Source of the DNA: Acetoanaerobium noterae
Lineage (GTDB): Bacteria; Bacillota; Clostridia; Peptostreptococcales; Filifactoraceae
DNA: 64,000 nt
Reading direction: 5' to 3'
NCBI RefSeq assembly: GCF_900168025.1
Contig: NZ_FUYN01000001.1
Coordinates: forward strand, 666,214-730,213
A model generated the notes under the pieces. The model worked only from the letters and a program-made list of their open reading frames with translations. It was not told the DNA's origin and did not search any database. The translations under genes were made by a program, and so were the position numbers. This document shows positions 56,373-64,000 of this stretch, in pieces; positions within the stretch are counted from its first letter, which is position 1, and each line of letters begins with the position of its first letter.

Positions 56373-58142
56373 TTATTTATTGTGTTTAGTTTTTTGAATC
56401 AAGGTTCCTAGATTACTTGGCTTATTTGTATTGCATATCCTAAGTGGTATAGAGGCAGTAGCTACTGGATTTACTGCATCCGGGTGATATACCTTTGCGC
56501 CGTTTCTACTCACTTCAAGAAGCTGTTCATAGCTCATCTCTGAAATAGTAACTGCATTTTCATTTATTCTCGGATCATCAGTCATAACTCCATCTACATC
56601 GGTCCAGTTTTCATATAAATCAGCAGACATTCCTCTTGCAATGATAGAGCCTGTAATATCAGAGCCTCCTCTTTCAAAGGTTTTAATATTTCCATTAAAA
56701 TCCTTTCCATAAAAACCTGGAATTACTACAAATTCTTCTTTATTAAGCTTTTTTTGAATTTCTAAATAGGTCTTTGCTTCATCTACTAAACCAGCTTCAT
56801 CAAAGAAAATAAGCTCAGATGCATCTATAAATCTATACCCTAGATGAGCTGCTAGTACTTGAGCATTTAGATATTCTCCTCTGCTTATGATAAAATCCCT
56901 GTGAATAGAATCCTCAATATCTTCTACAGTTTTGCTAATAAGGCTAAATACATGACTTGGAAGCTTAAGATTTTCTGATATCTCCTTGAATCTTTCATAG
57001 ACCTGTCCTATAGCTTTTTTTCTTTGTTTTTCTATTTCTAGCTGCTTTATTTTTAACTCATAACAGCTTTCAAGCAAATCAGTAACCTTGATATCCTCAT
57101 CATGTCTTTTACCTGGTGCTGACACTACTATATGAGTTCTATTTTTGTCTGACAGTATGATGTCCTTCGTCTTTGCAAACTGAGCCGAATCAGATAGTGA
57201 GCTTCCACCGAATTTTGCAACCACCTTTTGCTCTATTTTTTCTATCTGATATGGTGTCTGCTGATAGACAAAATAATTAATCCAGTTTGAAAAAATTAAG
57301 CTAGCACTTGATTTCCATCTTACAAGAATGCGATTTGAAGGGTCGTCATTTTTAAAATAATTTCTAGGTATACTTGGATTTATCCCTTTATTCAAGTCTC
57401 TTATATACTCGTTGTAAAGCGTATCGGTATCATATTCTCCATGCCCTGATATAAAAACAAATCTTTCATCAACACTAGAAGATATGCATACCCCAGCCTC
57501 ATCTGAACGTGCTAGGATTTTTAAATCTGGAACCTTTCTAAGCTCAGCTTCTTCGTTTTCAGTATTTCTCGACTGAGGATAGAAAAAATTATCATCTAGA
57601 CCTCTAGTTAGCTTTGAATCCTCAGCTAGTTCATATTCAAATACTCCGCTTAGCTTTGAACCTAGATTCCTTTTTTGTACACCGTAGTAATAATATAAAG
57701 CAGCCTGAGATGCCCAGCATATGAATAAGCTCGAGTAAACATGTGTACGGGCAAACTCGAATAGCTCCTTTAATTCATCCCAGTAATCAATCTCTTCAAA
57801 CTCCAAATGCTCAACTGGAGCTCCTGTTATGATAAGTCCATCGTATTTATTATTTTTAATTTCGTCTAATGTTTTATAGTTTTTAGTAAGGTACTCCATA
57901 TCGGTGTATTTACTTTTTCTGCTTTTTGTTCTTATTAAATCAAGCTCTATCTGAAGCGGCGTATTAGAAAGCGCCTTCATCAGATGGATTTCTGTTTCTT
58001 TTTTGTTAGGCATTAAATTGACTATACCTATTTTCAGAGGTCTTATATCCTGAGTAGTTGCTCTTAGCTCTGGAATCTGAAAAATATCCTTGTCGTAAAA
58101 CTCCTTGAGTAGGTCCGTATTAGTAGAATTTATTATAGGCAA
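56373..58142 (-). CDS. Homoserine O-acetyltransferase (MetA) fused to aspartate kinase
   Basis: 589 residues. Residues 1-300 are a full MetA: catalytic Cys142 (SLFICWASQAALYYYYG), His234 and Glu236 (ISGHGEYD), and Glu111 in TGAPVEHLEFEEIDYW, the residue linked to acetyl- rather than succinyl-CoA use. Residues about 305-589 are an aspartokinase catalytic domain (VVAKFGGSSLSDSAQF, ISRGEYLNAQVLAAHLG, FERGGSDITGSIIARG, DVDGVMTDDPRI), without the usual C-terminal ACT regulatory domains. The polypeptide thus carries an early (aspartate to aspartyl phosphate) and a late (homoserine to O-acetylhomoserine) step of methionine synthesis. It lies 18 bases after metY behind a SAM riboswitch. Confidence 0.92.
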   Translation of the reverse strand: MPIINSTNTDLLKEFYDKDIFQIPELRATTQDIRPLKIGIVNLMPNKKETEIHLMKALSNTPLQIELDLIRTKSRKSKYTDMEYLTKNYKTLDEIKNNKYDGLIITGAPVEHLEFEEIDYWDELKELFEFARTHVYSSLFICWASQAALYYYYGVQKRNLGSKLSGVFEYELAEDSKLTRGLDDNFFYPQSRNTENEEAELRKVPDLKILARSDEAGVCISSSVDERFVFISGHGEYDTDTLYNEYIRDLNKGINPSIPRNYFKNDDPSNRILVRWKSSASLIFSNWINYFVYQQTPYQIEKIEQKVVAKFGGSSLSDSAQFAKTKDIILSDKNRTHIVVSAPGKRHDEDIKVTDLLESCYELKIKQLEIEKQRKKAIGQVYERFKEISENLKLPSHVFSLISKTVEDIEDSIHRDFIISRGEYLNAQVLAAHLGYRFIDASELIFFDEAGLVDEAKTYLEIQKKLNKEEFVVIPGFYGKDFNGNIKTFERGGSDITGSIIARGMSADLYENWTDVDGVMTDDPRINENAVTISEMSYEQLLEVSRNGAKVYHPDAVNPVATASIPLRICNTNKPSNLGTLIQKTKHNK

Positions 58143-58160
58143 GACTATTCCCCCTTACAC

Positions 58161-59432
58161 CTACGCTTTTAGTGCTTGGTATAAATCATCGCAGATATCC
58201 TTTGGATTTTCGATTCCTACAGATAGCCTGATCATCTCAGGAGCAATCCCAGCTTTGATCTGCTGCTCTTCACTTAACTGTCTATGCGTCATACTAGCTG
58301 GATGAAGCACATGTGTTCTTAAATCTCCTACATGAACTACAAGGCTCGCTAGCTTGACAGAATTTATAAATAGCTTGGCTTTGTCTACTCCGCCCTTCAC
58401 TCCAAATGATATAACTCCAGAAGCGCCTTTAGGAAGATATTTTTCAGCAAGCTTGTAGTCTTTGGAACCTTCTAGCTTTGGATAGTTGACCCATGCAACC
58501 TCATCTAGGCTTTGAAGAAACTTCGCAACCTCTAGAGCATTGTCACTGTGTCTTTGCATTCTAAGAGCCAAGGTTTCTGTTCCTAAATTAATTAAAAATG
58601 CATTATTGGGACTCATCGTAGAGCCTAAATCTCTAAGAAGCGATGCTCTTGCCTTTACTATGAAGGCTTGGTTTCCAAAAGCCTCTGTATAGCTAAGCCC
58701 ATGATATGCCGGGTCTGGCTGAGTAAGGCAATCAAAGTTCCCATTGTTCCAATCAAAATTACCGCTGTCTACTATCACGCCACCTAGACTAGTTGCATGA
58801 CCATCTAGATACTTTGTAGCAGAATGAGTAACTATATCAGCTCCATGCTCTATCGGTCTGCATAAATAAGGTGTAGCAAAGGTATTGTCCACAACAAATG
58901 CCAATTTATTATCATGTGCGGCTTTTGCAAAAGCCTCTATATCAAGTACCTCTACACCAGGATTTCCTAACGTTTCTGCAAATAGCAGCTTTGTTTTAGA
59001 ATTTACATGTTTTGCAATCTCTTTAGGCTCTATTGTGCATGGAAGTATAGTTGCCTCAATCCCCATACGCTTTAAAGTAGAAGTAAACAACGTATGGGTT
59101 CCACCGTATAGATTTGAAAGGCAGATAAAATTATCCCCAGCGCTACACAAAGTAAAAATAGCAAAGAAATTTGCTGATTGACCTGAAGCAACCCCAAGAG
59201 CTCCTACTCCACCTTCTAAAACAGCCAGCTTTTTTTCCAAAACCTCTACAGTTGGATTACTGATTCTGGAATACATATGTCCTACTGCTGATAAATCAAA
59301 TAAAGCTGCAACCTGATCTGCATCATCGTACTTGTAAGTAGTTGACTGCACTATAGGAGCTACTCTTGGCTCTCCACTTTTTGGTTCATAGCCTGCCTGT
59401 ACACACTGAGTTTCTACACTGTAATTCTTCAT
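58161..59432 (-). CDS. metY: O-acetylhomoserine sulfhydrylase (MetY)
   Basis: 423 residues from the ATG at 59432, after AAAGGAGAGG; the frame to 59486 runs into the terminator. PLP enzyme of the Cys/Met family: YSRISNPTVEVLEKKLAVLE, ALGVASGQSANFFA, LFAETLGNPGVEVLD and the PLP lysine in VTHSATKYLDGHAT. The long GTETLALRMQRHSDNA region favours O-acetylhomoserine. It makes homocysteine from sulfide and O-acetylhomoserine, the product of the downstream MetA fusion. Confidence 0.94.
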   Translation of the reverse strand: MKNYSVETQCVQAGYEPKSGEPRVAPIVQSTTYKYDDADQVAALFDLSAVGHMYSRISNPTVEVLEKKLAVLEGGVGALGVASGQSANFFAIFTLCSAGDNFICLSNLYGGTHTLFTSTLKRMGIEATILPCTIEPKEIAKHVNSKTKLLFAETLGNPGVEVLDIEAFAKAAHDNKLAFVVDNTFATPYLCRPIEHGADIVTHSATKYLDGHATSLGGVIVDSGNFDWNNGNFDCLTQPDPAYHGLSYTEAFGNQAFIVKARASLLRDLGSTMSPNNAFLINLGTETLALRMQRHSDNALEVAKFLQSLDEVAWVNYPKLEGSKDYKLAEKYLPKGASGVISFGVKGGVDKAKLFINSVKLASLVVHVGDLRTHVLHPASMTHRQLSEEQQIKAGIAPEMIRLSVGIENPKDICDDLYQALKA

Positions 59433-59471
59433 TAATATCCTCTCCTTTTCATATTGAGAGTCTGAGAAATT

Positions 59472-59497
59472 AAAAAAGCCGCACAAAGTGCGGCTTT
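59472..59497 (-). terminator. Riboswitch-controlled terminator before metY
   Basis: Minus strand AAAGCCGCAC and GTGCGGCTTT (59497-59475) form a 10-bp stem with a 3-base loop followed by TTTTTT. The 5' arm can alternatively pair with AAGUGUAGC after the riboswitch P1 stem, an antiterminator. Confidence 0.85.
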
Positions 59498-59556
59498 ATG
59501 ATTTTAAATAAATAAAATCAACAAATCTAAATACAAAAATAGACTTGTAGGCTACA

Positions 59557-59655
59557 CTTATCTCTCAGACTATTGTCTGCTGGAATTAGCACTCGGTTTT
59601 ATATAAAACCCTTGCCTGGTTTCGTAGGGCCAGTCCCTCCACCAATCTTGATAAG
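59557..59655 (-). promoter_or_regulatory. SAM-I (S-box) riboswitch
   Basis: On the minus strand the leader reads CTTATCAAGATTGGTGGAGG, GACTGGCCCTACGAAACCAG, GCAAGGG, then CCGAGTGCTAATTCCAGCAG, ending GTCTGAGAGATAAG. P1 (CTTATC/GATAAG), the GGAGGGACUGGCCC and GAAACC blocks and the P4 hairpin CAGAC/GTCTG are all canonical. When SAM is bound, the terminator at 59472-59497 forms and metY-metA::AK is off. Confidence 0.97.
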
Positions 59656-59752
59656 CAACTTTTATTAAGTTTGATTTTTATAATACACTGTTCTAGGATA
59701 AATTGCAAGTATTTTTTTAAATTATTAAATCGTTAGCTTCAGTCACTTTTTT

Positions 59753-61318
59753 CTAAGGGCGTAAATTCAATTTTTCTAATTTTTCTCTTATTTTAGACTC
59801 ACAATTAATATCTGTTAATACAACCAAATAATCTCCCACCATAATTTTAGTATCTCCTTTTGGAATAAGTTCTACTTCTCCTCTTTTTATAGCGACGAGA
59901 AGAGATTTTCCTGGCCAATGTAAATCTTTTACCAAAGAATTTTCAAAAACAGAGTCATGCTGAACTATTATTTCTACAAGAATTTTATTAATATGTTCTT
60001 TCTCATCTTCTGGATGTTCTTGAACTATTAAATTATCAAGTAATTTATCATATACTGGAGGACTATTTAAAAGCTCTGCCACTATATATGCTGTAATTGA
60101 AACAACTGTGAGTGAAAGCAAATGGTTGAAAGAACCTGTCATTTCCATTATTAAAACTATACCAGTTATAGGTGCTCTTACAATAGCCGTAAAATATCCA
60201 GCCATAGCAAGGATAATAAAATTATTAAAAAGACTCTCATCAAAAATTCCATTTCCTATCATTACATGTCCAAAGATACTTCCAATAGTTGCACCTAAAA
60301 TAAGTAAAGGAAAAAATATACCACCAGGAGCTCCTGATGCAAAACTTAACATCGAAAAAATAAATTTAACTATTAAGATTAAAACAAGAAAACTAATACC
60401 ATTTTTAAGATTTAGATATTCTATAATCTTATGGCCTCCTCCTGTTGCAAGTGGAAAAACTAAACCTAGAAATCCTGCTAGAATAAAAGGAATTATTATT
60501 TTTGTTCTTATATTAAGAAAAGTTAATTTTTTATAAAATTTTTGAGTTTTAAATAAAGTATAATTATAGATAGCTCCAGAAATCCCCAAAACAATTCCTA
60601 AAAATATAAGCATTAAGTATCCATTAAGTGGTACTGTTTGGCTTACTGGAAAATTAAAAACTGGATTCATACCAAAAACTTTTTTCGAAATAAAGTCTGC
60701 AGTTACTGCAGCAGAAATAGTCGATAGTAAAATGATTGGAGAAAAATACTTAAAAATTTCTTCTAAGGCAAAAATCACACCTGCCATAGGTGCATTAAAT
60801 GCTGCTGCTAATCCCGCACTCGCTCCACTAGCCATAAGTATTCTTTTTTCTAGTCTACCTTTTCCAATTTTATTTCCAACCCCTTCAGCTATACATGCTC
60901 CTAACTGAATAGAAGGACCTTCTCTACCTAAAGATAAACCTGCTACTATAGCAATAGCACCTCCTACAAACTTTGATATTAGTGTGTGCATCCAAGACTT
61001 ACGTGATTTAAAATATCCTTTTAGAATTCCTTCTAACTGAGGTATTCCACTTCCTGAAATCATTTTATTTTTATCAACTAAATACCCTACAAAATATCCC
61101 ATTCCAATTAAGAATAAAAAAGTAATAGGGAGAAACATGAAATTTTGATTCAAAAAAGTATATGTAAAATTAGAGATTGTTTCTGCATTTGTTAGTGTGA
61201 TTCTGTAAAGAACTGAAACTCCTCCTGCCGCTAAGCCAACCACTATACTTTTAAATAAAATAAACATTTTTTCATTATTATGACTTACCAAAATAGTATA
61301 ATTATTTTTCAACATCAT
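59753..61318 (-). CDS. CLC-family chloride channel/transporter with C-terminal RCK_C domain
   Basis: 521 residues. About eleven membrane segments with SGSGIPQLEGIL (chloride-site Ser), LSLGREGPSIQLGA (gating Glu), FALEEIFKYFSP (inner Glu, as in H+/Cl- exchangers) and APGGIFFPLLILGATIG. Residues about 445-521 form a TrkA_C/RCK_C-type ligand-binding domain (KDLHWPGKSLLVAIKRGEVE, GDYLVVLT). The start is uncertain among nearby Mets. The DNA has slightly higher A/T than its neighbours. A lone gene; no partner evident. Confidence 0.92.
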   Translation of the reverse strand: MMLKNNYTILVSHNNEKMFILFKSIVVGLAAGGVSVLYRITLTNAETISNFTYTFLNQNFMFLPITFLFLIGMGYFVGYLVDKNKMISGSGIPQLEGILKGYFKSRKSWMHTLISKFVGGAIAIVAGLSLGREGPSIQLGACIAEGVGNKIGKGRLEKRILMASGASAGLAAAFNAPMAGVIFALEEIFKYFSPIILLSTISAAVTADFISKKVFGMNPVFNFPVSQTVPLNGYLMLIFLGIVLGISGAIYNYTLFKTQKFYKKLTFLNIRTKIIIPFILAGFLGLVFPLATGGGHKIIEYLNLKNGISFLVLILIVKFIFSMLSFASGAPGGIFFPLLILGATIGSIFGHVMIGNGIFDESLFNNFIILAMAGYFTAIVRAPITGIVLIMEMTGSFNHLLSLTVVSITAYIVAELLNSPPVYDKLLDNLIVQEHPEDEKEHINKILVEIIVQHDSVFENSLVKDLHWPGKSLLVAIKRGEVELIPKGDTKIMVGDYLVVLTDINCESKIREKLEKLNLRP

Positions 61319-61421
61319 TCCTCCATTTCACGAAAAACTTGTAACCTTCTTTATTCTATACCTAGGAAACAATTATTTCAAATTCTAAATTGCTATTAAT
61401 AAAATAACTAATCAATACATA

Positions 61422-61434
61422 TAAATGTTATAAT
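61422..61434 (+). promoter_or_regulatory. Extended -10 promoter of the chemoreceptor gene
   Basis: TGTTATAAT (61426-61434) has the extended -10 TG element and a perfect hexamer, but no good -35 at 16-18 bases. GGGGTGG precedes the GTG start at 61496. Confidence 0.4.
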
Positions 61435-61495
61435 GATGTCTACTTAGGATAAATTAAACTTAAAACAGAAATCTATCAAAACGGGGTGGTAATCA

Positions 61496-63263
61496 GTGAA
61501 AAGCATAGGTTCAAAAATTTTAATGGTCGCACTACTAAATATTCTACTTGCGGGATTATTAATTGGTAGTGTCAGTATTTATACCTTTTCTACCAATAGC
61601 AAGGCTCAAATAGCTCAGACAGAAAAATTACTTCTAGAGGATTATGATTTGATGATTAAATCCGCAACTGAGTCACTAATAACTTCGCTTAAACCTATTG
61701 AAAATGCAATCGAATCTGGAGAGCTAGATAAAGAAACTGGAACTGTGCTAGCTGCTGATATTGTTAGAAATGCAAAGTATGGAGATGGTGGATATTTCTG
61801 GGCTGACACTATTGACGGAACAAATGTTGTTCTTCTTGGAAACAAGGATGTTGAGGGAACTAGTAGACTTGGGCTTACTGATGACAATGGAGTTAAAATA
61901 GTCGAAGAATTTATAAGAATGGCAAAAGCCTATGGACAAGGATTTTTAAATTATGATTTTCCTAAATCTGGTGAAACTATCCCCCTTCCTAAGAGAGGGT
62001 ATATTCAGTTAGAGCCATATTTCAACTGGATTATAGGAACAGGAAATTATATCGATGATATCAATGAGGTTGTCAAAGCAGAAGAAGTTGCTGCTGCAGC
62101 TATGCTTAGAAGAAATATCATGATTATCATCTCAGTTACTATAGCTATTGCTATCTTAGCAGCTATTATAAGCGCTATCATAAGCAAATCTATAACTAAG
62201 CCTATTCGAACTAGTTAATCGTATCGCAATGCTAGACATCAAAGAAACGTCTGAGTTTGATGATATAGTAAACTATAAGGATGAAACTGGAATAATAGGA
62301 AAAGCTGTATTTGATTTAAGACAAAATCTAAGAGATATAGTAAATACCCTAAGCGAAGATTCCAAAGTTCTTTCTCAGACAGCCGCAGCGATGAGCGATG
62401 GAGCCAACGCAGGATATAGCTCTGTAAATGGAGTAAATGAAGCTGTTACAGAATTTGCAAAGGGTGCTCAAAGTCAAGCTAACGAAGCTCAAATAAGTGT
62501 TGAGATGCTAAGTAAACTAGCTGAACAAATAAAATATACAGATAACAACGCTAGCGAGCTTCAATCCTTTACAACTAACGTGACTGAGAAAAACCAAGAT
62601 GGACTAAAATCAGTGGAAAATCTAAACTTAGAATTTGAAAAAACTCTCACAATCACTACTTCACTTGGAAACAATGTAAACACTCTAGCTGATAAATCTA
62701 CTCTAATCGAAGATATAGTAGGTGTAATCCAAAACATAGCAGATCAAACAAACCTACTTGCACTAAACGCCGCTATAGAAGCCGCTAGAGCTGGAGAAAG
62801 CGGAAGAGGATTTGCAGTTGTTGCTGATGAAATACGAAAGCTAGCTGAACAAACTTCAAAATCTACAGATCAAATAAAAAATATAATCGACGAAATACAA
62901 GGAGAAATCTCCTTAATAAAAAACAACATGTCAGAAACTCAAACAGCAGTAGAAGGTGCTACTGGAGAAATGAGCAGAGTACTGAATTCATTTGATGAAA
63001 TAGAAGAATCACTTTCTAATACCGTAAAACAACTAGATGAACTGACTATCAATATCAGCTCAATAAACGATAATAAAGAAGGGGTTCTAAGTGCTATAGA
63101 AGGTATTTCTGCAATCACAGAAGAAAATGCTGCTTCTGCTGAAGAAATAGCTGCTACAACTGAAACTCAGCTAGACTTAATGGAAAACATTACAAAGAGC
63201 TCCAGACATCTATCAGAAGTAGCTTCAAAGCTAGATTCTATAATCAAGAAATTCTCATTATAA
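61496..63263 (+). pseudogene. Methyl-accepting chemotaxis protein, split by a frameshift in HAMP
   Basis: The first frame (61496-62218, GTG start) encodes a signal-anchor, a Cache-type sensor (GGYFWADTIDGTNVVLLGNK, YIQLEPYFNWIIGTGNY), a second membrane segment near residue 205 and [11 protein letters not shown], then TAA. The sequence continues in the +1 frame as [17 protein letters not shown], the rest of HAMP, and a complete signalling domain ([40 protein letters not shown]) to 63263. Loss of a GA dinucleotide at about 62207-62210 (CGAGAAC to CGAAC) explains it. Restored length is about 589 residues. It could be a real mutation, phase-variable or a sequencing error. Confidence 0.85.
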
Positions 63264-63275
63264 AGCTTTGATTTA

Positions 63276-63326
63276 AAAAAACCATATTAAGGCGGTCATA
63301 AAGGCCATCTTAATATGGTTTTTTCA
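63276..63326 (+). terminator. Terminator after the chemoreceptor (bidirectional)
   Basis: AAAAAACCATATTAAG (63276-63291) pairs with CTTAATATGGTTTTTT (63309-63324); 16-bp stem with a small inner GGTC/GGCC bulge loop. Symmetric, so it can also serve the convergent DUF3841-like gene. Confidence 0.85.
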
Positions 63327-63362
63327 TTATATATAAGCTAACAAAATCGTATGCTGTGATTT

Positions 63363-63944
63363 TTAAAGAGTATGTATCCATTCCTTTTTTATCTGCCATA
63401 AAGCCGCTTGAATATTAATAGCGTCATCATTTCTTCCTTGCTTTATATTTTCATGATGCTTAAACAATCTTTTCCAGCTTTCTTGCACTTCTCTTTTTAG
63501 CTGGGGATAAAAATTGGTGAGAATAACATCACTTTCATTTTTTACTCCATAGGCTTCTAGCATCTTTTTAAACTTAGCTTCATCCTGAGCAGTTTCCCCT
63601 ATATACGAAAGCCTAAGTACCTTGTACCAATCCTGCATATCAAAATATATAGCTTCAGTCAAAGGAACATTAAGTTTTAATATAGTGCTGTCTGCATGGC
63701 TTTCTACATTATTTATATCTGCAAACGCCCAGTAAGGATACTCAGCTTCTGGTGGACCTTTCACATAATTTTGAGCTTCATTCACAAACCAGCTGTATGC
63801 CGCTACAAAAATAGGTGCAACCTCTTCATATTTCCTTACTACAAATTCTTTTTTATTAAAGCAAACTCCATCTTTATCTAGCTTGTCTACTACTAGATTT
63901 GTCTGCGAAGAATACAGTGAAACAGAATTATTTTCGATTTTCAT
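63363..63944 (-). CDS. DUF3841-like protein
   Basis: 193 residues, soluble, no signal peptide. It opens with SLYSSQTNLVVDKLDKDGVC, contains AYSWFVNEAQN and an acidic/aromatic middle (YFDMQDWYKVLRL), and ends IQAALWQIKKEWI. This is the pattern of the DUF3841 family, of unknown function. It converges on the chemoreceptor gene and its neighbour is beyond the window. Family call by eye only. Confidence 0.55.
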   Translation of the reverse strand: MKIENNSVSLYSSQTNLVVDKLDKDGVCFNKKEFVVRKYEEVAPIFVAAYSWFVNEAQNYVKGPPEAEYPYWAFADINNVESHADSTILKLNVPLTEAIYFDMQDWYKVLRLSYIGETAQDEAKFKKMLEAYGVKNESDVILTNFYPQLKREVQESWKRLFKHHENIKQGRNDDAINIQAALWQIKKEWIHTL

Positions 63945-64000
63945 AAAATATTCTCCTTGATTGATTACCCTATAGAATTACACTAATCTCAAACCCAGGA

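Noticed and set aside
60108..60536. 142-codon plus-strand frame over the CLC gene
   Set aside because: Antisense shadow of the membrane helices, no RBS or promoter.

Overview
The window looks like chromosome of a low-GC Gram-positive anaerobe of the class Clostridia. AT-rich third positions, strong GGAGG-type ribosome binding sites, a SAM-I riboswitch in front of methionine genes, Bacillus/Clostridium gene orders (prmC-prfA-tsaC-ywlE-rpiB-upp-atp; holB-ricT-trmN6-rsmI-abrB), CsaB/SLH cell-wall chemistry and a sodium-type ATP synthase c subunit fit an amino-acid-fermenting member of the Peptostreptococcaceae (Acetoanaerobium-like). The genus is inference. I found no rRNA, tRNA, CRISPR array, insertion sequence or prophage. 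Almost everything from 2.5 to 61 kb is on the minus strand.

Layout. 1-1.7 kb (+): end of a lipoate-protein ligase, lipA and 5-formyl-THF cyclo-ligase. 1.7-2.5 kb (+): a small locus with its own promoter, hairpins and tiny ORFs. 2.55-17.0 kb (-): a 14-gene operon behind a promoter and a probable molybdenum-cofactor (Moco) riboswitch. 17.2-29.6 kb (-): a Lon-like protease, TagA/CsaB/DUF5693, an LtaS-like enzyme, a GDPD-like protein, MazF, Alr, AcpS. 29.7-36.9 kb (-): complete F1Fo ATP synthase operon. 36.9-51.8 kb (-): wall-polymer genes (WecB, TagO), nucleotide salvage, translation factors, Rho, two GlpX paralogues and a degenerate CCA-enzyme/HD protein. 51.9-56.2 kb: AbrB-like regulator (+) diverging from rsmI-trmN6-ricT-holB-tmk (-). 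56.4-59.7 kb (-): SAM-riboswitch-controlled metY and a MetA-aspartokinase fusion. 59.8-64 kb: a CLC transporter, a frameshifted chemoreceptor and a DUF3841-like protein.

The candidate new system is the 14-gene operon at 2.55-17.0 kb. It encodes about nine to ten copies of a sulfite-oxidase-fold (molybdopterin-binding-like) domain placed on an SLH surface protein, a secreted beta-propeller protein, lipoproteins and membrane anchors. All copies lack the molybdenum-ligand cysteine. The operon also carries a NapH-like iron-sulfur membrane protein and a probable lipoprotein, both with FMN-attachment motifs, a complete ECF importer with an unassigned S component, an extracellular phosphodiesterase, MobB and a small-molecule kinase. 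With the upstream Moco-type riboswitch this suggests a pterin/flavin-linked surface redox or cofactor-scavenging machine. The wall genes in the window (TagO, WecB, TagA, CsaB) could make the pyruvylated polymer that SLH domains bind.
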